A stretch of DNA of 64,000 nt from Thelonectria olida (taxonomy: Eukaryota > Ascomycota > Sordariomycetes > Hypocreales > Nectriaceae), in the NCBI GenBank assembly GCA_020736575.1, contig JAGPYM010000009.1, positions 372,001-436,000 on the forward strand. Reading direction: 5' to 3'. Shown here in pieces: positions 36,470 through 47,502 of this stretch. The notes below the pieces were generated by a model. The model was not told where the DNA came from. It ran no database searches and saw only the letters and a program-made list of their open reading frames with translations. A program made the translations under genes and the position numbers. The number at the start of each line of letters is the position of its first letter. The stretch's first letter is position 1.

Positions 36470-38563
36470 GGTCAGGGAATGCGATGTCGTGTCGAGTGGG
36501 ATTTGGTGGATTGGCGATGACATGAAGATGCGAGCGAGATTTAGATGAAATAGATAGGCTTGAAGAGATAGAAAGTTGAAGCTCTCCCGTCAGCATTCAG
36601 CTCAAGAAGGGGCGCCATGTGTATTTAAACGACAAGCAGAAAGCTCGCATGCAGTGCGACAAGACATTATCAAACATCTGGAGCTGGCAGTTGCGGTTGT
36701 AAGTCGGGTCATCTGAGCAGCTGAGCTGCAGGCAGACACAAAAGGAGGTGGTGGCTGCGATGGTATTGTTTGATGGGATTGTTGCGTGTAGGCAGAAGGA
36801 TAAGGGAGGGTGGTTATTGGATGGGAGATGGCGGGGATGGAGGGGAGATGAGATTGGGTGTGAATAGTGCGATGGTTAATGAGGGGAGGGAGGCTAAGAA
36901 GGTGGTGAATTCATTCCATCGTTCATTCTTTCATGGTTTAGCTATGTTGTTGGAGAGTTGTACTCTATCACTTTTAATGTGATGTCTTCTTCGGACTGTT
37001 ATGGGAAGACCAGCTGCCCGCAGTCTCCTGAAACGAATGACAGGCACTCGGCACTCGAGAATGAGTTAGTGCAAACACTTGGGAATTTGATGGCTTGGCT
37101 GTTCATGACTAAAAGAGGGCTCTATTAATTTCTCTATTGTCTTCAACCTTTCTCTGCATCATTGCCTGCATCTGAGACACTGGGTGGATGGACGATCATC
37201 AGCCTCACACTAACAGATCGCCAAGCCAGGCAACAACTTGAACCACGATAATGGGGTAAAGTCCAATCGAGGGGCAGCTACGTACCTATTTATAAGATTT
37301 AACGGAGGAGACAATACAAATACTATCCGTACCTAGGCACGTTACAATTACCTCCCTACATCTGGACGCCTTGGAATCAACCTTGGCTGTCGTCCATGGA
37401 ATCACCCTCCCCACCTCCTTCCAGCTCGCCCGCTCCTTCCACTTACACTGCCCGAGGTGGTGACAAGTGAAGTTTGCTGCCTCAGGAGACGAGCCCCAGC
37501 CACCACCAACCCAACCACCGAAAAAAGACTTTCAACGGCTCGCAGCCAAGAAGCCGAGCCAAGGACACACAGTGACAGCTGCTAACTTCGAGTCCAGTAC
37601 CGGCTCGCGCGCCAGAAGAAATCCATGGACCATGATGCCTCCATCAGCCGCCGCCGACGAGTCCAACGTCAGCCAGCCAGGGGTCGGTCGATGTGCCGGT
37701 ACTTCGTACAGATGGATCGTCTAAGAATAACGCCGCCTCTTGATTCCTCAAATTTCTCAATCGCTGTCTCGCATACGAACATGGCGCCAACATGTTCACT
37801 CCAAGGATGGAACTTGACCACAAATCCATTGGCCCAAAACCAACCGACGAGTTGTCGTCTTGTCCGGGGCCGCGCGGCCAGGGCCTGCAACAGCCAAACA
37901 ATTACCCTCAGGGTGGACCGCGCTGGAGTCGAGAGCACTGCCCACTCCCCAATACGCGGCAGGGTCTGACGCCCCAGGGTCCTGATGGACTCGCGACCGG
38001 CCCATGAGGCCAAGCCTTGTATGGATGGAACTCGTATGTGTGTCAAAACCGCAACCCCGGGCGCCTGCGTTGCTGACTGAAAAGATGGGACTAAAATCCA
38101 GCCTCCAACAAATTAGCTATACAATATGGAAAGCCTTCCTGTTTCTGATTCCTCATCAAGTTTCTCACTTCTGAATTCTGACTTCTGGATAATCGGCATT
38201 GTCGGGCCTTTCCCAAACCCTCCAACGCCTCACGAAGCCAGCCAGTGACGCCCCGGGACCAGATGTGCCGAGCTGTTGACGTCGCCTGGTGACGCACGCT
38301 TGAGCCGGAGCCGCCTCGTTGCCGAATTTGCGGAGGCCAACAGAGCTTCGCCACGAAGATTGTGCAAAATACATATTAAGAAAGCCCATCTAACAGTGAA
38401 AACGAGGCAAATGGTTTCACGACATCTCACCTGATCCTATTCCGACCTTGTTGTTTGCTGCGACCTATATAACCTACGCCTCGGTGGGAGCGTGGAATCC
38501 ATCTGTTTATAATCCATTCTCATATCTGTTTATTCATTGCCAGCAACAAAAGAACACAGCACG
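36470..38563. other. 2.1 kb divergent intergenic region
   Basis: This contains the promoters of the V-ATPase subunit (minus) and the aspartyl protease (plus). Short frames around 37467-38046 on both strands lack ATG starts or splice context. A TATA box near the right end is listed separately. I see no RNA gene. Confidence 0.5.
38466..38472 (+). promoter_or_regulatory. TATA box of the aspartyl protease
   Basis: TATATAA lies 92 bp upstream of the protease start codon, in a position and context normal for a regulated fungal promoter with a short leader. The other genes in the window show no equally clear TATA box near the start, which fits this gene being inducible rather than housekeeping. Confidence 0.5.
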
Positions 38564-40043
38564 ATGAAGCTCATTCGGTTTCTCACCATCCTTGCCTCGG
38601 CCATTTCAACGACCAGTGCCATCGCCTTACACAAGAAAAACGACGGAAACGAGCCACGTGTAATAGCCTTCGACCTACATCGAAATAAGATTCGAGATCC
38701 TGTCGCTCACGATAGACACCGTCGACACAAACGGAGCGGCTCTATCGATGTTGAGCTCGACAATGAGGTTAGTTGCTTCATGCATAATCTCGGAGCTTTG
38801 CTAAAAGATCTAGGTAACCCTCTATTACTTCAATGCCTCCTTGGGCACTCCCAAGCAGGACTTCCGCTTTCATCTGGACACCGGTAGCAGCGACTTGTGG
38901 GTCAACTCGAAGGAATCGACTCTATGCTCTACTGCTTCAAACGTCTGCTCCGACTCTGGAACGTATGCTGCCAACAAGTCCTCAACATATGAGTACGTCG
39001 GTAGCTACTTCAACATTTCATACACTGATGGGTCGGGGGCTGCTGGTGACTATGTCACAGACAACTTCCACGTGGGAAATACTACTATCAAGAACTTACA
39101 ATTCGGTATTGGATATGAGAGCACCTCGTCTGAATGCGTCCTCGGTATTGGCTATCCAGCCAATGAGGTACAAGTTGGTCGAGCGGGCAAGAGTGCTTAC
39201 AACAACCTTCCAGCCAAAATGGCCGCCGACGGCTTGATTGCATCCAATGCCTACAGCATGTGGCTCAATGATCTCGAGGCGGAAACAGGCACGATCCTCT
39301 TCGGAGGTGTAGATCAAGCCCAGTACGAGGGCAGCTTGGTCACCTTGCCGGTTCAGAAGAGCGGCGACGACTATTCCGCCTTCTTTATTACGTTGGACGG
39401 CCTTGGCCTTGCAAATGAAACCATTGGCGATGACATGTCCCTTGCCGTCCTACTCGATTCGGGCTCTTCACTTTCATACCTTCCATCCAAATACACCGAC
39501 ACTATCTACGACCAGATTGGCGCCGTGTACGACGAAGAACAAAGAATTGCCTTCCTCCCTTGCTCCGCCGCCACCGATGCTGGCAACATGACGTTCAAGT
39601 TCAGCGACCCAGCCGAGATTGTCATCCCCGTGAGCGAGCTCATCATCGACTTTTTGCAAATCACCGGTCGTCAGCTATCCTTTGACGATGGCACGCCTGC
39701 CTGCATGTTTGGTATTGCACCAGCTACGGGGACCAACGTCTTGGGCGATTCGTTTCTTAGGAGCGCCTATGTCGTATTCGACCTCGACAACAACGAGATT
39801 TCACTGGCCCAAAGCAAGGTCAATGCTACTGGGACTAACATTGTTGAGATTGGGACGGGAGAAAACGCTGTGCCCTCGGCGACGGCTGCCAAGAATCCCA
39901 TAGCTGCCAAATCGGGATTGCCATCAGTGTCGACATCGTCCAATACTGACGACGACGATGAATCGGGAGCATTGTCGGTGAGATCCTCCAACTTGAGCAT
40001 TGTTGTAGCAATGGTCTTGGTTTTTGCCAGCCTCCTTGTCTAG
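38564..40043 (+). CDS. GPI-anchored secreted aspartyl protease (yapsin/candidapepsin-like)
   Basis: Two exons, 38564-38767 and 38814-40043, giving 477 aa. The first 20 or so residues are a signal peptide (MKLIRFLTILASAISTTSA). A propeptide of about 40 residues ends in HRRHKRS, a Kex2-type dibasic cleavage site. The mature enzyme has both catalytic motifs of the pepsin family: DTGSSD (D90) and DSGSS (D283), with the flap at YTDGSG. Several N-x-S/T sites could be N-glycosylated. The tail is a Ser/Thr/Asp-rich spacer (SVSTSSNTDDDDESGAL) and a C-terminal hydrophobic segment (IVVAMVLVFASLLV), the arrangement of a GPI-anchor signal, so the protein probably sits at the plasma membrane or cell wall. 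Yapsins process surface proteins; pathogen and saprotroph relatives also digest external protein. The substrate is not predictable. Confidence 0.93.
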
Positions 40044-40711
40044 GAGCCTGGACGAAATCTAATAGCAGGGAGTTCGTGTTTTATTTCTTGGTCAAGTTAT
40101 ATCCTGGGTTGGCATGGCGTTTTCACATTTTGGCGTTTTGACGGGGTGGTTGTCCATTGACACAGTGTTTGCTGGATGGATTATGAAAACTGGTCTGGAT
40201 GATAGAAAGAGTAGGAGTTAACAGTGTTTTGAGATGTCATGACGAGTCATCTGAGACATTTCACGAATCTAATGAATATTATACTTGATCTCGTCTTATC
40301 GCAACCCACAACAGCTGTCCCGGGGCCATTCTCACAACAGAGCTATAAGAACCGTAGAACAGAATCCGGATTAGTCGGTGGGTTATCATTCCAGAGTCTG
40401 ACATTCACTAACACCTTGATTTGTCCTCTAAACGGAGAGCATGTTTATGGTGATGACGATGTGACACTCGTGCCGATTCGGCACCGACGAGCCCAATTAT
40501 CACCGATACCACCGAAAACATGAATACAAATGGGCGAGATCTGTAAGACGATCAGTCGAGAATCGAGTCACTCATGACTATTGTTCATGCACCATCCAGT
40601 TCTCATTGGATCGTTGAACCGGCGTGGTAGCTTCATCGTCTCCTTGAGTCGGGCCAAACTCACTCAACTTACACACCTACATACTTACATACAACACTCA
40701 TCGCGCCAACA
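40044..40711. other. intergenic region, 0.67 kb
   Basis: This is the protease 3' flank and the promoter of the PEBP-like gene. I see no gene, RNA or repeat that I can support; one 94-codon frame (40239-40523) has no motif. Confidence 0.5.
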
Positions 40712-41425
40712 ATGACGGCTTACATCGAAGCCACGGCCAGCTGGCTCTTCAAAAACTGCCGCGGACGCGACGACAAGGCCTTTTTCACGCTGCCCGCCTT
40801 TGCGCAGCACGCAGAACCCACGCTGGGCGTCACCTCGCCCGACTGCGGCCCCGACGGCGCAACGCTCGGCAAGGAGTACATAGCTGGCGGCCAGGGACGC
40901 ATTCCCGCGCTGCAGTGGGAGGGCCACGAGGGCGTCAGGGAGTGGTTGGTTGTCGCGGAGGATCCGGATGCGCCGCTGCCGACGCCGATATGTCATGGGT
41001 GAGTTCCCCTCTGTGTGGGCGAGGTGGATGTTTGCTGATGAGATGGGGTTGTAGGATATATATAGGGATTGCAAAGGAGAAGAGGAGCTTGGTGAACGAG
41101 GATTTTAGACGGGTTGGTGAGTCGACGAAGCTCGCGGGGGGGTTTTGGCACGGGATGAGTCGCAACGGGAAGATTTACATTGCGCCGCGGCCGTTGATTA
41201 ACCACGGTGTTCACCGATGTGAGTTGGTTTCTTTTTCGTTGTGAGGTTGATGGGGGCTGACTGATCTGGGTGATAGATTGGTTCGAGGTCGTTGGGCTGA
41301 GTGAGCCTCTTGATGCCGAGTTTGTGGCGTCGAAACCCACGAGAGAAGCCGTGGGGAAGAAGATTGAGGGACGTGTTGTTGTTTGGGGACGGTGGATGGG
41401 ACTGTGTGAGAGGAAGTGGGAGTAG
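40712..41425 (+). CDS. phosphatidylethanolamine-binding (PEBP-like) protein
   Basis: Three exons, 40712-40998, 41055-41218 and 41277-41425, giving 199 aa. The signature VVAEDPDAPLPTPICHG carries the DPDAP motif and the conserved His of the ligand-binding pocket. The later GVHRYWFEVVGL, split by the second intron, matches the GxHRYxF strand of the family, and the spliced HGIYIGIA follows the pocket. The length is normal for fungal PEBPs. PEBP/YbhB-like proteins bind phospholipid head groups or small ligands, and some inhibit kinases or carboxypeptidase Y; the role here is unknown. There is no signal peptide, so it is probably cytosolic. It converges on the dioxygenase gene with 144 bp between stops. 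Confidence 0.88.
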
Positions 41426-41569
41426 AAAGATATGCTCCAAGTCGTGCATAGTAGCAGCTTGCGGTATGTGATGTGTGATAATTTCAAGTCGAGGAGGCTT
41501 CTTCTATAAACGTGTGTATCATCGCTGCAACCTCGCCTCCTATTCCCTGCGTCGCAAGGAACCCGTGTC

Positions 41570-42515
41570 TCATCGAATGCGCCCGAAACTCCAAATGTTC
41601 AAACCAACCTTGGTCCCCTCGTCGACGGCCAATCCTGCGTGCCACGTCTCTTCGTAGCCGCGACCGTCAGGGGCAAAGTTTTCCCAGTAGACGGCGTTTC
41701 CGGGGACGACTTTGAAGACGACTCCTTCTTCTTCCTGCTCCTCCCCCTCCTCCTGTTGCTGCTCTTTTTTGTGCTGCTGCTCTTCATCCTCCCTCTCCCC
41801 CGTCCTCTCACGACACTCCACGAACCGACACCACTCCCCCAGCGCCTCTCCCCCGGGCCGTCTCAGAAAGGGAAACTTGGTCCCGCCGCCCTTCACGTCG
41901 CCGCTCTCAACCCACGCCATGATGCTGCTCACCCTCCCCCACCCGCCGCGGTTCGCCGTCCAGTCAAAGTGGTAGCCGTAGTGGCCGCCCGGCCGGTAGC
42001 GCTGGGTGCGCAGCCGCTCGACGAACAGGTCCGGCTGCCAGCCCTGCAGGGCGCGGGCGCGGCGCTCGATGCAGCGCACGGCGTCGGAGCGCGGCACGAC
42101 GGCGACTTCCGAGTCGCGCACCGAAGTGTCGCGGTGCGTTTCGTTGCCGTCGTGCGTGACGGTCGAGGGCGTGAAGATGGGTTCGCTGCCCCGATCAGCG
42201 ACTGTCCCTGTCATTGTCATTTTTTCTGCGAGTCACGTACCTGATCTCTAACAGATGGCGTCTCTCGCCCTCGCTCACAAAGGCTTCCAAGTAGACGACC
42301 AACGGATTGCGGTGCAGGATCCTCGCCGTGTAGGCGTCGGGTGGACACGTGGGCGGCGTGGCATTCGCAGCGTCGATGGCGAGCAGCGACTCGTTGAGCC
42401 ATGGGCGCGGGGCGAGGTGCGAGCGCTGGGCGAATTGGTTGGGGAAGAGGAATTCGCTGATTGGGTTGGAGAAGACGACGAGGATGGCTGCGAGGCCGAT
42501 GATGTAGGAGATCAT
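41570..42515 (-). CDS. prolyl 4-hydroxylase-like Fe(II)/2-oxoglutarate dioxygenase
   Basis: Two exons, 42515-42241 and 42185-41570, giving 296 aa; of several possible acceptors only the one at 42186 keeps frame and gives the conserved SEPIFTPSTVTHDG. An N-terminal hydrophobic segment (MISYIIGLAAILVVFS) is a signal anchor, so the catalytic domain should face the ER or Golgi lumen. The double-stranded beta-helix carries the metal ligands H164 and D166 (YGYHFDW) and H274 (WHAG), plus K284 (KVGLNIW) for 2-oxoglutarate. RYRPGGHYGYHFDW is typical of the P4H alpha-subunit family. A Glu/Gln/Lys-rich insertion at residues 223-246 interrupts the fold between the second and third metal ligands. Fungal members hydroxylate proline in proteins or act on small molecules; the substrate is unknown. 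Confidence 0.9.
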
Positions 42516-42930
42516 TGTGTCCTCTTGTGAAGATTAAGCGAAGAGTGACGATGCGGAACCGACGGAGTTTGAGAAGTCATGATGGGACATAAACAGTGTG
42601 GAGTCTTGTTGATTACTATAATTAGTATGCGCACTGCCTTCTTCTATTCTCTCAAGAACACTTCAAACACCTCATGACTACCTATTCCCAACCCTCTCCA
42701 TTTACACCCTTGCTCTTGCCAGTGTCCTTGTCCTTGCCTTTGCCCCAAGGGAAAAAATTGAATATACTGGGCCGGCTATTCGCCTTCTTTCTACCGCTCG
42801 CTTGAGACTTGATGGAAAGCTTGCCAAATCCCCTGTTCATTGAGCGTCCGATTGACCCAAATTGAAGGCGCTTTTTTGTCGCAACATTGCTTGAACTGCC
42901 ACCATCTTCAACTGGAAGCTTTGGTGATTC
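42516..42930. other. intergenic region, 0.4 kb
   Basis: This is the promoter of the dioxygenase and the 3' flank of the HNH gene, both on the minus strand. I see nothing else in it. Confidence 0.5.
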
Positions 42931-44477
42931 CTAATGATGTCCAGTCTCTTCCAGTCCAGGCTCCTGCACTTCTTCTTCTTCTTCATCTTCATCATACAGA
43001 GGAAACAGAGGCAGGTGAGGTGTCGGTGGACGACTGTCTAGCTCATCTGCTATTTCCCCTGCGCCAGAAAAGGCCGCCATCTGCATCGCAATCCACTGTA
43101 GCTGGATAAGAGTCTTTGTTATGAGTGCATCCTCTCTCTTGGCCTTGAGGGTGATTATATGGCCTGACTCAATTGGGCGCCCTGAATCGCTATGTTTGGC
43201 TGTCGCGCCCATGGGAGAGATTGGGGTCGTGCGAGTGAGAGCGTCGTGTATGGACGATGCCATAGACTCCAACGTCTCCGATTCAAAATTCACTTCACGG
43301 GCTGCATGGCCTTTGGCTGAGGAGATTGGGCCAAGGCTCTTCTCCAATGCCTTGGGGATTTTGTTGGGAAGCCAACGCCATTCCACCTGGATAGTCGTGA
43401 ATTCTTCGTCTTCCGCGTCCTTGGGGGGTTCAGGTTCATTGTTTTCTTCAACCAACTTGAGCCCAAAGTAAGCCTTCGACCAATATCGGTGGAGTTGGGT
43501 GTTCAGCGTGATCATGTTCCAAGTTTTGTCGGAACTCCCTAGCTCATTGTGAGTGGGGCAGAGTAGGTCAATCAATCTCCCCTGTGTCTCGGGGGACATT
43601 AGATTACGGAGAGTAGAAAAGACGTTGCGTGTGGCCTCGATATTGTCGGAAGTATTGTTAAGGGTGAAAGGCAAGATATGGCAAACATCGGGGTCCACGG
43701 ATTGCGTAACGACACAAACACCGCCATCTCTCTCTCGGGCCTATTGAATAGATTAGACACGTTTTCGCAAGTACTGCTGTGCAAGGTGACTTACCATATC
43801 CGTTTCTGCACGATTTCGTGGAACTTCACTGACACTTCCGATGCCAGATTGCATGGTTGGGTGGTGGGTCTCGTCTTGAGGATCATCGTCATGATTGGCA
43901 TCAGATCTGTCACTGGGGGTCTTCGTAGCCTTTCGTTTACGGGATAGAGACGCTCGCTCTCCACCGGGTTGTGCATGCTTCACGCCTCGAAGACCTGCCA
44001 CCCTGGTTGTTGGTATACTCAAAACGCACTTGGAACAGTGTTCTCGGTAGGGATAGCAGGAGTCCACTTACATCTTTTCAAGAACGGCTCTACACTGTCC
44101 ACCTCGAGGCGCGAAACTCCTTGCATCTTATACCGAAAGCCGTCCAGTTGGGGAAGCTGACCGTAGATGAAAAGGGACAAATGCATCAATGTGAATTTGT
44201 AAGGTGGCTCGTTTGTCTTCCGTGTGTAAGGTACGGCTGCCAGTCGGTCTCGGGCAAAGCGAGCCAACTCAAGTCTTGCTAGAAGGTCTTGGAGTGAGCC
44301 ACCAGGAGATGACACACCACCGGCAGGATTTCGAATTGGCATGTGGGCCTGGTGGAATTCGAGTCCGCACTCAATCGTTGCTCTGGTGGTGCTGGGCGAA
44401 TCCAAGAACTCCTCAACTGCTTGGCGATACTCTTCTCGCCGAGCCTCGGTAACGGGGGGTTCCCAAGTAACGACCAT
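42931..44477 (-). CDS. fungal HNH endonuclease-domain protein
   Basis: Three exons, 44477-44072, 43994-43795 and 43740-42931, giving 471 aa. The N-terminal 140 residues are helical, with no match I recognise. A linker with a nuclear-localisation-like SRKRKATK precedes the domain. The HNH core starts at about residue 211: CVVTQS, then DVCHILPFTLNN with the first His (about residue 223), and WNMITLNTQLHRYWSKAYFGL with the Asn and second His, the arrangement of the fungal HNH_2 group. The domain is followed by an Ile/Val/Trp strand (EEFTTIQVEWRWLP) and a long, partly acidic tail (DEDEEEEEVQEP). HNH folds cut DNA with one metal ion, but most fungal members of this type are uncharacterised; DNA cleavage is inferred. 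The two neighbours on the same strand are the dioxygenase and a Zn2Cys6 factor. Confidence 0.85.
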
Positions 44478-44759
44478 GGTGAGAGGACGTCAGGTTCGGC
44501 GAAGAAGCGAAGAAGCCAAGAAGAGAAAAGGGAGGAGAAAAGTGTGGTCAAGCCGAACGCGTGGTGGGTGATGCTAAGAGAAAGAAGAGACGATGGAGGC
44601 AGCAACGCGTTGGGTCAAAGCTGGCAAGTTGGCTTTCGTGTGACAGTAGGTAGTTCTGCCCCGCACTAAACTTTGTTTGGCCCCGAGAAGGAACTCAATG
44701 ATTCACTTCCAAAGAACAAGTCGTCGACTTTCAACCATTTAGCCAAATGTCATCATTCT

Positions 44760-47502
44760 CTATCCCGTATTCGTCGTGGCATCCCAATTTAGGTCGGCAT
44801 CCAAAATCCCCCACGTATCGCCAGTATCCGTAGAGAGCACGTTGATCATGGACTCGTTAATTTGCGCGAAGAAGGTCGTTTCCTCAGCCGCCCCCTGCCA
44901 CAGCGGTGTCGAGATGCGGCCGTGGAAAGCTCGCAAGTCGATCCGATTCTCCTCAGCCGTGTTGCCCAGGCCGATGCCTATCCCGGGCGAAGTGTGACTG
45001 CTCCCCGTCGCTGTTCTCGAGGCGGAATGGTGGTTGGCGGGAGAGGATGAAGATGATGACCCAGTGCGGTCGGGGAGCGTCATATTGCCCGGACACACCA
45101 GCGTCGTTGGCCACGCTGGTGTTTTGACATTTGGTGCCATGGTAGTAGGGGGACCGCCCAAGCCGGCCATGAGATCTGGTCCTGGGCTTGGTGACATTCG
45201 CTTTCGTTTGTTATTGCTCGGTACGTTCAATGGTCGTGCCGGTGCAACGTTCCTCGTCACGGCACCCAGAACCGCCGAGAAACATTCCTTTCCGATTATA
45301 TTCTCCCCATTGTCACTCTCCCCGGCCAGATATCCGCTACGGCCAGCTCTACCCAACGGCAGGCGACCAGGCAAGATGGGCGATACTTCCGTGTGTTTTG
45401 CCACCGAACTCCGGCAGAGGAGCGGGATATTGGGTTTGATCTGGCCGAAGGCGTTCCGATATTTCCGAAGCATGGGCATTGGCATGCAGGAAGACAGGTC
45501 GTTGCGCTCGATATCCAAATATGCCTGTTGCAAAAATGCGCGCGTGATGTTGTGGGTTCGTGCAATGGCCTCCATTGCGTTGATGATGGTCTCGAGGTTC
45601 GAGAGATCAATTGCTGTCAGGCCGGCAACGGGGTCTTGTTTGGCCTGGTAGACGTATACTGTTGTTGCGCAGTACATCGAGAGAGCGCAGAGGGGACTTT
45701 TCTACACGATATGTTAGACGGACAGGAGTAAAGGGAAGCCGTTAGCAATAACAACTTACAAATGACGCCATGGCGTGGGAAGCAAGCTTGATGATGTTGA
45801 CAACCTCCTCTGCCGCAGCCCTGAGACGGACGAGGCTGGTTTCCTTCAGAGTCTGGGGCAAGTTATGTTTATCAACCTTTTCCACGGCAGCATGATGAAG
45901 GCAGATGACGGAGGCATGGAGATTGAGATTCGTGTGCGCAGCCGTTGGATCCCGGATGTTCTGAGGCAAACGCAACTTCTCGGGGAGGAACATGAAGACG
46001 CTCGACAGGTTATTGTCCAGCTCTCGGTGACGCTTCCAGAAGGCTCCGTGCATGACATCTTCGGGTCTATCGTCGGGTTTCGCTCGGTGGACGTGGAGTA
46101 AGATGGTCTTGAAGATCTGGCAAACCACTACCGTTCCTGCGAAGCCGGTGTAAGAAGCCCCTTGCCACACCTCATGCAAGAAGGCTGTCTCGACCTTGTG
46201 GTCGTTCATAAAGTCTTCTTCGGGAGATGGAAGTCGGGTCACAATCTGACAATGTCACATTAGCAACCATTGCCTCGAGTTCAAGGACGTGAGCCTACAT
46301 CGTCAAAGTTAATCAAGCTGGGCCAGCCAGTGGAAATGCTCGCATGTGCATCAAAACAAAAGGCGCCCCAAAAGACTCTCCGGCGCTCTTCGAGTTCAGC
46401 CCAGGTCAAGTGGGGGCCAAGCGTAGGTGGTGAGTTGTTTTCCTCGGCATCGACACGATCGAGACCCATCATCTGGCACAGGCGGACACATCGAGCTGCA
46501 CTCATGGTGGAACGCGTGAAGAGCATTCGTTTGGCTTCATAACTCGCAATGAGACCCCAGGCCTGCGCATGATTGACGGTGATGAAATGCTCGCCATGAC
46601 CCTAATATCTCGTCAGTCTGCATCCTAGTGTTGGGATCGACTCCGATTTACCTTCATTTCATCGCCGTCGATGTATTGTCGAGCCCGTTGGTAAAAGACG
46701 TCATGATATCTATCATATTTGACATGTCCAAAGGATGCCATTGCCCAGATAGAATACTGCAGACACAGGGGTGGCTTCATGAAAGGGCTTCCATAGAATG
46801 CTTGCAGGTAACGGCCCGGGTGGACAATAGGGACGAAGAAGTGTTGGGTTTGAAAGAATATGGTGTTACTTTGCGAGTCAGTTTACCCATCGCTAGAGAT
46901 GAGCAGGGTATAGTATATACGTACAGTTCCTCCATGGTCTCTAGGGGAGGGAGGGACTCAGACATGCCCAGTCCCATCAACTGAGCATCATTAAAATAAT
47001 CGGTAGACGAGAACGAGTCCGGGGGCGCATCGACGTCGTCTATAATAAAAGCAGGCTGCTGGGAGTCGGTAGAGCTCCCAACAGTAGGTGCTGTTTGAGG
47101 CTGGTCATTCTGGGCGGTAAAGTCAAAGTCAAAGTCTTGTTGAGTCGGCTGATCCGGACTGGCATTCTCAGCCTTCTTGTCGTCAACAGCCTTGTTGACC
47201 TGGTTCAGATAGTCTTCCACTTGGGCTAGGGCCAGATACAGTCAGCAAGCAACTCTGCGAGGCTGATGAGAGTCAGTACCTAGGCGGGCTTCCAGCTCCT
47301 TCACGTTCCTACGCTTGAATGTCGGCTTCCTCCTCGACTCGGGATACACGCAGTCGTTGGACACCTTGACGCAACGGCTACAGGCCGGCTTGGTACGGTC
47401 ACACTTGAGCTTCCTGGCGCGGCAAGAGACGCAGGCCAGCGGTTCGGTACTGCCAGGCTGAGCTGCGGAAGCGGAAGGGTCGGACTCGGTCGTGTCCGGC
47501 AT
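44760..47502 (-). CDS. Zn2Cys6 (zinc cluster) transcription factor
   Basis: Six exons, 47502-47280, 47225-46925, 46868-46652, 46601-46299, 46245-45760 and 45701-44760, giving 823 aa with all junctions in frame. The binuclear cluster is at residues 24-51 with Cys 24, 27, 34, 41, 44 and 51 (CVSCRARKLKCDR, CSRCVKVSNDC). It is followed by a basic linker and a possible short coiled coil (VKELEARLAQVEDYL). Residues 175 onward form the fungal middle homology region: VHPGRYLQAFYG, PPLCLQYSIWAMASFGHVKY, DVFYQRARQYIDGDEMK and LEERRRVFWGAFCFDAH. The last exon is long, Ser/Pro/Thr/Gly-rich and ends in an acidic, aromatic tail (GDTWGILDADLNWD) that could be an activation segment. The target genes are unknown; an adjacent pathway cluster is not apparent. 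Exon 3 holds much of the middle domain and has no start codon of its own. Confidence 0.92.
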
